A DNA stretch of 64,000 nucleotides from Bacteroidota bacterium (lineage in GTDB: Bacteria; Bacteroidota; Bacteroidia; Chitinophagales; Saprospiraceae). The position numbers and the translations under genes were made by a program. The stretch covers positions 1-64,000 of the forward strand of contig CAUJDW010000110.1 of the NCBI GenBank assembly GCA_963169455.1. Reading direction: 5' to 3'. Below are positions 27,420 through 35,829 of the stretch, piece by piece; the stretch's first letter is position 1; each line of letters begins with the position of its first letter. The notes under the pieces were generated by a model that worked only from the letters and a program-made list of their open reading frames with translations, was not told the DNA's origin and did no database searches.

Positions 27420-27949
27420 CATCCAATTGTTTGGCCATGCGGAAGTCAACATTTGCCCATGTGGGCTATTAATAATCTATTTTTAAAAAATTTTAAATCC
27501 CCCCCTTATCATTAGCCCTGTTAATATGTTGGGAAATTTTTTTGCCGCCTCCGGCTTCATTCCCCGTTAAGGCCAGTTCACATTCTGTTTACAGATTTTT
27601 AACATGCCCCCGCATGGTATTTTCAGTCAGTTTACAAACTTACTCACAAGCTGTGCATAAAGGTGTTTCCTGTTGGCTTTTTTCCCAAACATCTCCGCTT
27701 TTTGCTTTTTCCATGTCGATAACGAATGCAGATTTCCCCAACCTGGCCTCCTTATTATCGTTTTTTATATATGGCGCTCTGCCATTCTTGGCCGGTGTGG
27801 GCCAGCCGGGCCTTTTTCAAGGCCCTGGCCCACACCGGCTGTTGAAAAGCGGTTTTATCAAATTGCTGGTTTTCTTATCTTTATGAGGGCGTTTGAAAAA
27901 GGGGTGTGGAAAATCCGAATAAAGGGCAGAAACAATAAATTTGAAACCG
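27420..27949. other. AT-rich intergenic region with DnaA-box-like sites; speculative origin candidate
   Basis: About 530 bp between divergent ctaA and the SRAP gene, with no convincing gene. It contains an AT-rich run at 27467-27500. It also has TGTGCATAA (27652-27660), a full inverse DnaA-box match, preceded three bases away by the one-mismatch TTACTCACA. TGTGGAAAA (27905-27913) is another inverse match. A long GC-rich hairpin and a TATCTTTA promoter-like motif (27876-27883) are also present. Gene orientation changes from mainly minus to mainly plus here. The origin role is inference. Confidence 0.3.
27791..27839. repeat. Long GC-rich hairpin
   Basis: GCCGGTGTGGGCCAG (27791-27805) pairs perfectly with CTGGCCCACACCGGC (27825-27839), and GGGCCTT/AAGGCCC inside extends the stem. 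It lies before the SRAP gene and has no following T run, so a terminator is unlikely. Confidence 0.85.
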
Positions 27950-28627
27950 ATGTGCGGAAGGTTCTCATTTGTCACTTCTCCGGAAAAAGTCAGGGAGCAG
28001 CTCGGAGAAATCGAAACGGGCCAGAACCTGCGCCTGAGCTTCAACATAGCGCCTACCCAGCACGCCTACGTCATTACCAATGAATACCCCAAACGCCTGG
28101 AGTACCTGGCCTGGGGCCTCATTCCGCACTGGGCGAAAGATGAAAAGGGCGCCGGCAAACTCATCAACGCCCGCATGGAGGGCATTGCGGCCAAGCCTTC
28201 CTTTCGGGTGCCCATCCGCCGCCGGCGCTGCCTGGTGCTGGCCGACAGCTTCTACGAATGGCGCACCGAGGGAGGGAAAAAGATTCCCTACCGCATTTTC
28301 CTGAAAAATGGGGAACTCATGCTCCTGGCCGGCATCTGGGATGTGTGGTACAAGGGCGATTACGCCATGCGTACTTTCTCCATACTGACCTGCCCGCCCA
28401 ATAAAGAGGTTGCGCCTCTGCACAACCGCATGCCGCTCATCCTGCCCCTGCGGGAACAACAGGAACGCTGGCTTTCCAACCTGTCGGTGGAGGAAGTGAT
28501 CGAAATGCTGCATACCCCGCCCGATGGCCTGCTCGGCCTCTACCAGGTTTCCGACAAGGTGAATTCGGTTAAAAACGATTCTCCCGACCTGCAACAGCGC
28601 ATCGGCGGACAGACGACGCTGTTTTAA
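27950..28627 (+). CDS. yedK: SRAP-domain abasic-site-processing protein (YedK/HMCES)
   Basis: A 225-residue SRAP protein. The family covalently traps abasic sites in single-stranded DNA through the N-terminal cysteine exposed after Met removal, protecting stalled forks. The start ATG-TGC at 27950 is fixed by this Cys2. Catalytic-site partners are visible: Asn73 (INAR), Glu103 (FYEW) and His158 (PLHNRMP). The length is typical. It is the first of a plus-strand group with dtd and a MazG-like gene. Confidence 0.95.
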   Translation: MCGRFSFVTSPEKVREQLGEIETGQNLRLSFNIAPTQHAYVITNEYPKRLEYLAWGLIPHWAKDEKGAGKLINARMEGIAAKPSFRVPIRRRRCLVLADSFYEWRTEGGKKIPYRIFLKNGELMLLAGIWDVWYKGDYAMRTFSILTCPPNKEVAPLHNRMPLILPLREQQERWLSNLSVEEVIEMLHTPPDGLLGLYQVSDKVNSVKNDSPDLQQRIGGQTTLF

Positions 28628-28656
28628 GGCAGCTTAGGGCTTCCCGCCGGAATCCT

Positions 28657-28664
28657 TACATTTG
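28657..28664 (+). promoter_or_regulatory. Probable -7 element of dtd-mazG
   Basis: TACATTTG, a full TAnnTTTG match 16 bp before the dtd ATG and about 30 bp after the SRAP stop. No good -33 TTG. Confidence 0.4.
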
Positions 28665-28679
28665 CAGAAAAAAAAGATA

Positions 28680-29132
28680 ATGCGGGTAGTCATACAAAGG
28701 GTCTCCGAGGCCTCGGTCACCATCGGCGGAGCGCTCAAATCCGAGATCGGGCCGGGCCTGCTCATTCTGCTGGGGGTGGAAGAGGCAGACACCCCGGAGG
28801 ATATCCAGTGGCTGTGCGCCAAGATCAGCAAGCTGCGCATTTTTAACGATGAAGCCGGCCTGATGAACCGCTCCGTGCAGGACATCGGAGGCGAGCTGCT
28901 GGCCGTCAGCCAGTTTACCCTGCACGCCAGCACCAAAAAGGGCAACCGCCCTTCCTTCATCCGCGCCGCAAGGCCCGAATTTGCCATCCCCATGTACGAA
29001 GCTTTCGTCAAAACGCTTGAACAGGAATCCGGCCTCCCGGTAAAAACCGGGTCATTCGGCGCCGAAATGAAAGTGCGCCTGCTGAATGACGGCCCGGTCA
29101 CCATCCTTATCGACAGCAAAACCAGAGAATGA
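28680..29132 (+). CDS. dtd: D-aminoacyl-tRNA deacylase
   Basis: A 150-residue Dtd homodimer subunit, which hydrolyses D-aminoacyl-tRNA and Gly-tRNA(Ala) to keep translation homochiral. The two active-site motifs are present: SQFTLHAST (about 79) and NDGPVTILID, which carries the cross-subunit Gly-cisPro. The start at MRVVIQRVSEASVTI is the family start; the in-frame ATG-like codon 18 bp upstream is ignored. It overlaps the next gene by 4 bp (ATGA). Confidence 0.96.
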   Translation: MRVVIQRVSEASVTIGGALKSEIGPGLLILLGVEEADTPEDIQWLCAKISKLRIFNDEAGLMNRSVQDIGGELLAVSQFTLHASTKKGNRPSFIRAARPEFAIPMYEAFVKTLEQESGLPVKTGSFGAEMKVRLLNDGPVTILIDSKTRE

Positions 29133-29476
29133 TGACCATACAGGAGGCCCAGCAGACGGTAGATCAGTGGATCAACACCATTGGCCAGCGCTACTACAAT
29201 GAACTGACCAACATGGCCGTGCTCATGGAGGAAGTTGGCGAAGTAGCCCGGCTGATGGCCCGGCTGTACGGCGAACAATCCTTCAAAAAAGCCGAAGATG
29301 CCGCCAATGCCCGTGGCCAGCTCGCCGATGAAATGGCCGACGTACTCTTCGTACTCATCTGCCTGGCCAACCAAACCGGCGTGGATCTGACCGAAGCATT
29401 CCGGCAAAACCTGCAGAAAAAAACCGTTCGGGATGCCGAACGGCATGCCGCCAATGAAAAACTGAAAAAGAAATAG
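29129..29476 (+). CDS. MazG-like nucleotide pyrophosphohydrolase
   Basis: A 115-residue all-alpha NTP pyrophosphatase of the MazG/iMazG type. The metal-binding pattern is clear: EEVGEVAR (EExxE) in the first half and ADEMADVLF (ExxD) in the second. Such enzymes hydrolyse non-canonical or excess dNTPs to monophosphates. The 4-bp overlap with dtd suggests translational coupling. Together with the SRAP gene this forms a small housecleaning group. Confidence 0.9.
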   Translation: MMTIQEAQQTVDQWINTIGQRYYNELTNMAVLMEEVGEVARLMARLYGEQSFKKAEDAANARGQLADEMADVLFVLICLANQTGVDLTEAFRQNLQKKTVRDAERHAANEKLKKK

Positions 29477-29479
29477 GCG

Positions 29480-30172
29480 CTACTCATCCCTGAACGGCGA
29501 GCGTTCCTGCTGGTCGATGATCAACTGTCGGGCGAGGTAGATACTCGCCCCGAGGATGATCAGGGCCAGCACCATCAATTCTTCATAAGCTTCCTGCAGT
29601 ATAAAGAAGTCGTAAACGCCGTGGATGCCAACGGGGACAACCAGGCCGAGGGCGAGCAGGCGGCGGCTCGCCCGGCCCGCGGCGGCAAATTTGGATTGCC
29701 CTACGAAATACCCCATGATAATGGCGAAGGAGGCATGGGCAGGCACTGCAGTGAAAGCCCTCAGGATGGTCGTTCCGAAACCGAACTTGCCGGCGTACAG
29801 GATGTTCTCCAGGGTGGCGAAGCCCATGCTGATCATGACCGCGTAAACAATGCCGTCCATGGGCTCGTTAAAAAATTTTCGCGGGTATGGATAAGCCAGC
29901 AGCAGCAGAAATTTGGCCGCCTCCTCCGTCAGGGCCACCACGATAAAGGAAGAAACCAGTGTTACGCCAAGATGGCTGGGGTCGTCCCAGCCGGCGTGGG
30001 AAGCCCAGCTCTCCAGCCTCATGACAGGGTATGTAACCAGCAAGCCCAGTACGAAGGTAATGGCCAGATTCAGGCGCGACTCCTTTTCGTACTTATCCAG
30101 ATGGTAGATGTACCAGCATATCAACAGGCCAGGAAAAAGCGCCAGCAGTATCAACAGGGAATCCTGGATCAT
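29480..30172 (-). CDS. PrsW-family intramembrane metalloprotease
   Basis: A 230-residue polytopic membrane protein of the PrsW/CPBP-related protease family. The signature is present: TEEAAKFLLLL (EExxK, about residue 82), GFATLENILYA (FxxxEN) and two histidines, AVPAHASFAI and VGIHGVYDFF. B. subtilis PrsW cleaves an anti-sigma factor, but the target here is unknown. Its ATG overlaps the stop of the upstream alpha/beta hydrolase gene by 4 bp, so the two are translationally coupled. It ends 4 bp from the MazG gene's end in convergent orientation. Confidence 0.9.
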   Translation of the reverse strand: MIQDSLLILLALFPGLLICWYIYHLDKYEKESRLNLAITFVLGLLVTYPVMRLESWASHAGWDDPSHLGVTLVSSFIVVALTEEAAKFLLLLAYPYPRKFFNEPMDGIVYAVMISMGFATLENILYAGKFGFGTTILRAFTAVPAHASFAIIMGYFVGQSKFAAAGRASRRLLALGLVVPVGIHGVYDFFILQEAYEELMVLALIILGASIYLARQLIIDQQERSPFRDE

Positions 30173-30984
30173 TGGTTGCTGGCTTTGTCTTCGCAGAAAG
30201 CAACGAACTGGCGCACGATCTGTTCTGTTTTTCGTTTTGCTTCGAACATCCCCATGTGCCCGATTTGGGGGAGGATGTGTATGGAGGCCAGGGCCGGAAG
30301 GTGGGTTTGTTCCAGGCTCTGCGCCGCGGGCACGGCGGTGTCCTCCTGCCCGATGATGAACAGCACGGGAACCTGCAGGGCCGCGAGCACGCCCGATTCA
30401 TCCTGCCTGCCGATCATGGCCTGCAGGGCCGCGATAATGCCGGCGCTCTTATATTTGGATGCCCGGAAGATGAGCTTTTCCAGCAGGAAAGTGTTGCTTC
30501 TTACAAATTTCGAGGCAAATAATGCCGGGATCAGTTGCTTGACGAAAAGCACATGGCCCTGGCGCTCGATGAATTCGATGCTCCTGCGGCGGGCTTCCTT
30601 TTTTTCCTCCGTGTCGGGGTAGGGATGGGAATGAAAAAGCCCAATGCCCATCAGGGCTTCGGGAAAACGCCGGGCAAAGGCCAGGCTGACGTAACCACCC
30701 ATCGAATGCCCGATGAGGACTACCTTGCCCAGTCCCAGGGTTTTCAGCACCGCCTCCACCGCTTCCGCCATCTGCTCGATGGTGGCGCCGGGCAATACTT
30801 CCGACTTTCCGAAACCGGGCAGGTCGATCCGGATTATCCGGCAGGGCTCTTCCAGCAGGCCCGCCGCAAACTCGTCCCAGATCGTGCTGTCCTCGCAGAA
30901 CCCGTGCAGCAGTACAACCGGCGTTCCCTTGCCATCGGACTGGTAGGCGACCTTCTTTTGGTGGTAGGTGGCGTATTTCATCAT
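30169..30984 (-). CDS. Alpha/beta-fold hydrolase
   Basis: A 271-residue soluble alpha/beta hydrolase. The oxyanion motif VLLHGFCED is near residue 24 and the nucleophile elbow GHSMGG is near 86. An acidic residue near FIIGQEDTAVP and the final His in ILPQIGHMGMFEAK complete the triad. This profile fits esterases, haloperoxidases or meta-cleavage hydrolases, and the substrate is unknown. The start MMKYATYHQKKV at 30984 avoids a non-conserved upstream extension. It is coupled to the PrsW gene by a 4-bp overlap. Confidence 0.88.
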   Translation of the reverse strand: MMKYATYHQKKVAYQSDGKGTPVVLLHGFCEDSTIWDEFAAGLLEEPCRIIRIDLPGFGKSEVLPGATIEQMAEAVEAVLKTLGLGKVVLIGHSMGGYVSLAFARRFPEALMGIGLFHSHPYPDTEEKKEARRRSIEFIERQGHVLFVKQLIPALFASKFVRSNTFLLEKLIFRASKYKSAGIIAALQAMIGRQDESGVLAALQVPVLFIIGQEDTAVPAAQSLEQTHLPALASIHILPQIGHMGMFEAKRKTEQIVRQFVAFCEDKASNQ

Positions 30985-31176
30985 CCCTGGGTTTGAGGCG
31001 CGCCGAAAAGCCGGCGCGCCTTCCAAATTTGTGCACTAAATTACTCCAATAGTGCGGAGCCGCCAAATAGTGCGGCTATCGTACCTGTTTCGTGTTAACA
31101 GCTTACTAATTCTGCTCTTTGATTAACTCGCCTTTGAGTGTTTTCTTATCTTTACTCATTCTAATGTACGACAATA

Positions 31177-32430
31177 ATGCCGGGTTTTTCTGAACTGAAA
31201 AAAGGTTTATCCAGCATCGAGGCGCTGGAACGGGAACTGAATCTGAAACAGCTTCAGATCAACCGCCTTTTGAATATTACCCAGGCGATCAACAACAATG
31301 TATCTGCCGAAGGCTTGTTCAATATGTACAAGTCTTTCCTGAGCTGGGAGATCGGGGTAAAGAAAATGGCGCTCTATGTGCGGGAAGAAAACGACTGGGC
31401 CTGCGCCGCATCCATCGGCATCCCCGACAACCTGATCGCGCTGGATATCAGCCTGTACTTCGAACGCTATGTCCGCCTCAATAATGTGGATGATGACAGC
31501 CACCCCCTGATCAGGGAATTTGACGTCGTCATTCCGGTGCGCCACAAAGACCACCCCATCGCCTACGTCTTCATCGGCGGTTTCGGGGAAGAGGAGGATA
31601 TGTATAACAAGGTGCAGTTCATCACGACCATCACCAACATCATTGCGGTGGCCATCGAGAACAAACGGCTTTTCAAACGGCAGCTCGAGCAGGAACGCCT
31701 CAAACGGGAAATGGAACTGGCTGCTGAAATGCAGCAGATGCTCATCCCCAAAAAGCTGCCCAGTAAACCCTCCTATGAACTCGACAGCATATACAAACCC
31801 CATCTCGGCGTAGGCGGTGATTATTTCGACTTCATCGAATTCGAAGACGGCAAGATCGTCTTCTGCGTGGGAGATATTTCCGGCAAAGGGGTGGGCGCGG
31901 CCCTCCTGATGGCCAATTTTCAGGCCAACTTCCACACCCTGATCAATAAGCGCACCGAACTGGACTGCTTCATTCGCGACCTCAACAAATCGGTCAACCT
32001 CATTACCCAGGGAGAGCGCTTCATCACCTTTTTTATCGCGGAATACGATACGGCCAGCCACGCGCTGCACTATGTCAATGCCGGCCACAACCCCCCGGTG
32101 CTGGTCAATGAAGGCGAGCTTTTCCTCCTCAATAAGGGCTGCACCATCCTGGGGTCATTTTCTGATTTGCTGGAGGTAGAAGTAGGGCGCCTCACCGTCG
32201 ATGGAGAGGCCATCATCCTGGCCTTTACCGACGGGCTTACCGACCTGCAGAATGAAAACGGCGAATTCCTCAGCGAGGAAACGCTTTACGCCTTCGTCCG
32301 GAACAATTACAAGCTGTCGGCGTCGGAATTCAACCGCCGCCTCATGGGCCGGCTGGAAGGGTTCAAAGGTGGAAAAGGCTATCCCGACGACTTCACCGTC
32401 CTGGCTTGCAAAATATTCACGCCCAGCTAA
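31177..32430 (+). CDS. SpoIIE/PP2C-type serine phosphatase with N-terminal GAF-like sensor
   Basis: A 417-residue phosphatase. Residues 1-170 form a short coiled coil and a GAF-like sensor domain. A linker helix (LKREMELAAEMQQMLIPKKLP) is the standard entry to SpoIIE phosphatases. The catalytic domain shows GGDYFDF, GDISGKGVGAALLMA, NAGHNPP and FTDGLTD with the metal-binding aspartates, ending YPDDFTVLACK. Such enzymes dephosphorylate anti-anti-sigma factors in partner-switching pathways. An RsbW-type ATPase lies at 54846 in the same window, but no anti-anti-sigma gene was found beside either. Confidence 0.92.
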   Translation: MPGFSELKKGLSSIEALERELNLKQLQINRLLNITQAINNNVSAEGLFNMYKSFLSWEIGVKKMALYVREENDWACAASIGIPDNLIALDISLYFERYVRLNNVDDDSHPLIREFDVVIPVRHKDHPIAYVFIGGFGEEEDMYNKVQFITTITNIIAVAIENKRLFKRQLEQERLKREMELAAEMQQMLIPKKLPSKPSYELDSIYKPHLGVGGDYFDFIEFEDGKIVFCVGDISGKGVGAALLMANFQANFHTLINKRTELDCFIRDLNKSVNLITQGERFITFFIAEYDTASHALHYVNAGHNPPVLVNEGELFLLNKGCTILGSFSDLLEVEVGRLTVDGEAIILAFTDGLTDLQNENGEFLSEETLYAFVRNNYKLSASEFNRRLMGRLEGFKGGKGYPDDFTVLACKIFTPS

Positions 32431-32599
32431 GCGCTCTGCCTGCTCAACGGCCGATCGGCTGTGTTGGCCCCGCCCCTGGCCCGCCACATCGATTAAACTA
32501 AAACGGGATTTTGACAATTCCCTAAATTGTACAGATATTTCGCATTTATCAGTATATTGTATTGCCCTGTGTGGGCCGCTAAACATCAGGCGAATAGTA

Positions 32600-33427
32600 A
32601 TGAAGGACAAGAATGTTGCTGGTATTCTGGCCCTCTTTCTGGGGGGCTTTGGGGTGCACCGTTTCTATCTGGGGCAAACCGGCCTGGGCGTATTTTACCT
32701 GATTTTCTGCTGGTTTCCCGTGATGTGGATCATCGGCCTGATCGACGCCATCGTTTTCTTCAGTATGGACAAAGATAATTTCGACCGCAAATATAACCGG
32801 CAGTACCTTTCCTCAGAAAAGAGGCGCGATACGGATTTCGACCGCCGCAATTACCAACGCAAAGAACGCTGGGAAAACCGCCAGGCCAGAAGAGAAGACC
32901 GGCACGAGCGCCGGTATGAACAACGCCGCCCGCAGCCGGCCCGGCAACAGGCCCGGCCCCGGCAAAACCCCTTTAAAATAAGCGGTGTCAAAAAGTTTAA
33001 GGATTACGACTACAACGGCGCCATAGAAGACTTCAACAAGGCGCTCGATATCGAACCGAATGACGTGGCCACCCACTTCAACCTGGCATGCGCTTATTCG
33101 CTCAATGAAAATATCGAAAAGGCCTTCTTCCACATCGACCGGGCCGTGGCCAATGGCTTCAATGACTTCCAGCGGATCAAAACGCATGACGCCCTGGCCT
33201 TCCTGCGGATACAGGAGGGCTTCGAAGCTTTTGAAAAAAATGGCTTCAGGCTTCCCGCCGATAAACCGTCCGAACAAGCCGAACAACCCGCCCCGCCGGC
33301 TGAAGAAGACGCCCTCGAAGGCCAGCCCGACCTCCTGGAACAGCTCCGCAGGCTCGGCGAACTCCGCGAAAAAGGGCTTTTGACGGAGGAAGAGTTTGCC
33401 CTTCAGAAAAAGAAACTTTTGGGCTGA
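32600..33427 (+). CDS. TM2-domain protein with TPR and C-terminal SHOCT motif
   Basis: A 275-residue protein with an unusual arrangement. Two transmembrane helices form a TM2 domain (ILALFLGGFGVHRFYLGQ, then FLVGLIDA-like, residues 6-55). A highly charged Arg/Gln/Glu linker (about 65-120) follows. A single TPR-like repeat comes next (AIEDFNKALDIEPNDVATHFNLACAY, about 133-165). The C-terminal SHOCT motif (LRRLGELREKGLLTEEEF, about 250-270) ends the protein. The ATG at 32600 is the family start. The role is unknown; SHOCT and TPR suggest protein-protein or oligomeric assembly at the inner membrane. Confidence 0.82.
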   Translation: MKDKNVAGILALFLGGFGVHRFYLGQTGLGVFYLIFCWFPVMWIIGLIDAIVFFSMDKDNFDRKYNRQYLSSEKRRDTDFDRRNYQRKERWENRQARREDRHERRYEQRRPQPARQQARPRQNPFKISGVKKFKDYDYNGAIEDFNKALDIEPNDVATHFNLACAYSLNENIEKAFFHIDRAVANGFNDFQRIKTHDALAFLRIQEGFEAFEKNGFRLPADKPSEQAEQPAPPAEEDALEGQPDLLEQLRRLGELREKGLLTEEEFALQKKKLLG

Positions 33428-33560
33428 TTTTTACGTACCAAAAAAAGAGCGGGCCATTTGTTAAAAGCCGGACAATAGTCCAGCAAATGAGCTATTTTTA
33501 CCAAATACTGATCAACACCTGAAGCCCCGCTTTCGTTTCATGTTGTAGAAACTCAGTGCG

Positions 33561-34220
33561 ATGACAGCTGAAAATCTGATCTCAGATACCGTAGTGCCGC
33601 TGCGAACTTCCGATACCGGCGAAGATGCCCTGGGAATGATGAACGACTTCTATGTCCGCCACCTCCCCATCGTGAATGAAAAGCAGTTTTTGGGGCTGAT
33701 TTCCGAAGAGGATATACTCAACCACGAGGTGGAAGAACCCATCGGTTCCTACAGGCTGTCGCTGGTGCACGCCTATGTCAGGAACGACGACCATATCTAT
33801 GAAGTGCTCCGCCAGTTGGCGCTGCACCATCTAACCGTCATCCCGGTTGTCGACCATGAGAACAACTACATCGGCCTGATCACCCTGGAAGACCTGATGA
33901 TGCACTTTGCCAAAACGGCCTCATTTGCAGAACCGGGCGGCATTCTCGTCCTGGAAATCAATAAACGGGACTATTCCCTGGCCGAGATAGCCCGCATCGT
34001 CGAATCGGAAGGCGCCGCTATCCTGAGCTCCTTCCTGGCCTCCGAAGCGGAATCGGGCCTGATCGAAGTGACAATTAAAATCAACCGCCAGAACCTGCAG
34101 TCCATAATTGCCACCTTCGGCAGGTTCAGATACACTGTAAAGGCTTCCTTCAACGAAACGGAATATGTGGATTCGCTGCGGGAGCGCTTTGATGCCCTGA
34201 TGTCTTACCTCAACGTTTGA
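33561..34220 (+). CDS. CBS-domain protein
   Basis: A 219-residue protein with a pair of CBS domains (about 1-120) of the Bateman module type that binds adenosine nucleotides, followed by an ACT-like C-terminal half (about 135-219, GILVLEINKRDYSLAEIARIVESEGA). Such proteins precede nadK in many Bacteroidota, and here nadK lies two genes downstream. A TATTTTTA sequence about 65 bp upstream may be the -7 element. Its regulatory target is not known. Confidence 0.85.
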   Translation: MTAENLISDTVVPLRTSDTGEDALGMMNDFYVRHLPIVNEKQFLGLISEEDILNHEVEEPIGSYRLSLVHAYVRNDDHIYEVLRQLALHHLTVIPVVDHENNYIGLITLEDLMMHFAKTASFAEPGGILVLEINKRDYSLAEIARIVESEGAAILSSFLASEAESGLIEVTIKINRQNLQSIIATFGRFRYTVKASFNETEYVDSLRERFDALMSYLNV

Positions 34221-34382
34221 AACCCTGGTGTTCCCTGAGGCCGCCTGGCGGCATGTTTGGATCAGGGACTGTTTGAAAAAATATGCCGGCCCTTTGCCGG
34301 GCAGGCTTTTTTTGGGGAAGATATTTCAGAAATGGCTGATTTTTTCCAAAAGCGGAGGGTGAATGCCCCCTGGCTTTTCACG

Positions 34383-35819
34383 ATGGGGTACTATGAGAAA
34401 ACGGCAGCAGGCCGCCTTTTTCGGATATTCCTGTTTTTGCTCCTCGCCTGCTGCTTCCGCCCGGCCCTGCTCGCCCAGCCGGCTTTCGTCACCATCGACA
34501 GCATTACCATAAAAGGCAACCGCACTACCAGGGCAGCAATCATCCTGCGGGAAATGCTGTTTCGGGAAGGGGATACCATCAGCCTGGATGAGCTTCCCGA
34601 GAAGCTCAAGCGCAGCGAACTGCTCATCATGAACACCGGCCTGTTCAACTGCGCATCCATCCACTACAAAAACTGGGAGGGTGAAACCAATAAAATACAC
34701 CTGCTGGCGGAAGTGGACGAAGCCTGGTATGTCTTTCCCGTCCCCGTTTTTGAACTGGCCGACCGCAACTTCAACGTCTGGTGGGTCGAACAGGGCCGGT
34801 CTCTCAACCGGCTGAACTTCGGGCTGGATTTTTCCCACCTCAACATCTCCGGCCACGGCGACCGGCTCAAACTGTCGGCCAGGTACGGCTATACCCGCAA
34901 ATACGCCATCGGCTACCGGCTGCCTTATTTCAATAAAAACCAAACCCTGGGCTTTTCCGCAGATGTCGCCTTCCTGCAAAACCGGGAAATCAATTATACT
35001 ACCTTCAAAAACAAACAGGAGTTTTACCGCGACGACAACGACTTTCTCTTTCAGCGATTCCGGGCCGACCTGGAGCTGAACTACCGCCCGGGAATAAAAT
35101 CATTCCACGATTTCGTTGTTGCTTACCGGCAAAACCGGGTTTCGGATATCGTCGCCGCCGAACTCAACCCCGATTTCTTCCTCGACGGCCGAAACCTGCA
35201 ACGCTATTTCGTGCTGGCCTACCGCTATTCCTACGACAAACGGGATGTGAGGCCTTACCCATGGAAAGGCTCCCACTTTTATGGGGTTGTGGAAAAGGAT
35301 GGCCTGGGCGTATTCAAAGACCGCAACGCGCTGACCCTCTATGCGGGCTACGGGCGTTACATTCCCTTCGGCCAACGATGGAGCCTCAGCCTGCAAAGCC
35401 ATGGCAAACTCTCCCTTATTCGCAACCGGCAACCCTATAACGACAACCGGGCCATAGGCTTCGGGCTCCAATACCTCCACGGCTACGAATACTATATCAT
35501 GGACGGGCTGGACATGGGCATGGCGCAGTCGTCCCTCCGGTTCCGCCTCTGGGGCTCCGGCCTGAATTTCGGAAAGGCCATGCCCATTCAGGCCTTCCGG
35601 CACATGCCCATACGCATCCACCTCTCCCTGAATAACGACCTGGGCTACGCCAACAACCCCTTCTCTACCGGCCTGAACCCCCTCGATAACCGCATCCTGT
35701 GGGGCGGCGGCCTGGGGCTCGACATCGTGCTGTACTATGACAAAGTCATACAAATAGAATACAGCTTCAATGATTTAATGGAAAATGGGTTATTTTTACA
35801 CCTCAACATGAACATCTAG
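34383..35819 (+). CDS. Single-POTRA outer-membrane barrel protein (BamA/TamA-like)
   Basis: A 478-residue protein. A signal peptide lies at about 1-32 (FLFLLLACCFRPALLAQP). One POTRA-like domain follows (about 35-105, FVTIDSITIKGNRTTRAAIILREML). The rest is a long region of alternating beta-strands ending LFLHLNMNI, consistent with an Omp85-superfamily barrel. The Arg-Gly-Asn-containing ITIKGNRTTRAAII is the usual POTRA start. It has only one POTRA, fewer than BamA. The first helix of the frame is open upstream, but the ATG at 34383 precedes the signal peptide. It sits between CBS and nadK; the role in membrane protein or lipid assembly is inferred. Confidence 0.8.
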   Translation: MGYYEKTAAGRLFRIFLFLLLACCFRPALLAQPAFVTIDSITIKGNRTTRAAIILREMLFREGDTISLDELPEKLKRSELLIMNTGLFNCASIHYKNWEGETNKIHLLAEVDEAWYVFPVPVFELADRNFNVWWVEQGRSLNRLNFGLDFSHLNISGHGDRLKLSARYGYTRKYAIGYRLPYFNKNQTLGFSADVAFLQNREINYTTFKNKQEFYRDDNDFLFQRFRADLELNYRPGIKSFHDFVVAYRQNRVSDIVAAELNPDFFLDGRNLQRYFVLAYRYSYDKRDVRPYPWKGSHFYGVVEKDGLGVFKDRNALTLYAGYGRYIPFGQRWSLSLQSHGKLSLIRNRQPYNDNRAIGFGLQYLHGYEYYIMDGLDMGMAQSSLRFRLWGSGLNFGKAMPIQAFRHMPIRIHLSLNNDLGYANNPFSTGLNPLDNRILWGGGLGLDIVLYYDKVIQIEYSFNDLMENGLFLHLNMNI

Positions 35820-35829
35820 CAGGCTCCCC

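Noticed and set aside
27542-27886. Plus-strand frame in the ctaA-SRAP gap
   Set aside because: Hydrophobic low-complexity translation, runs through the hairpin, no recognisable domain.
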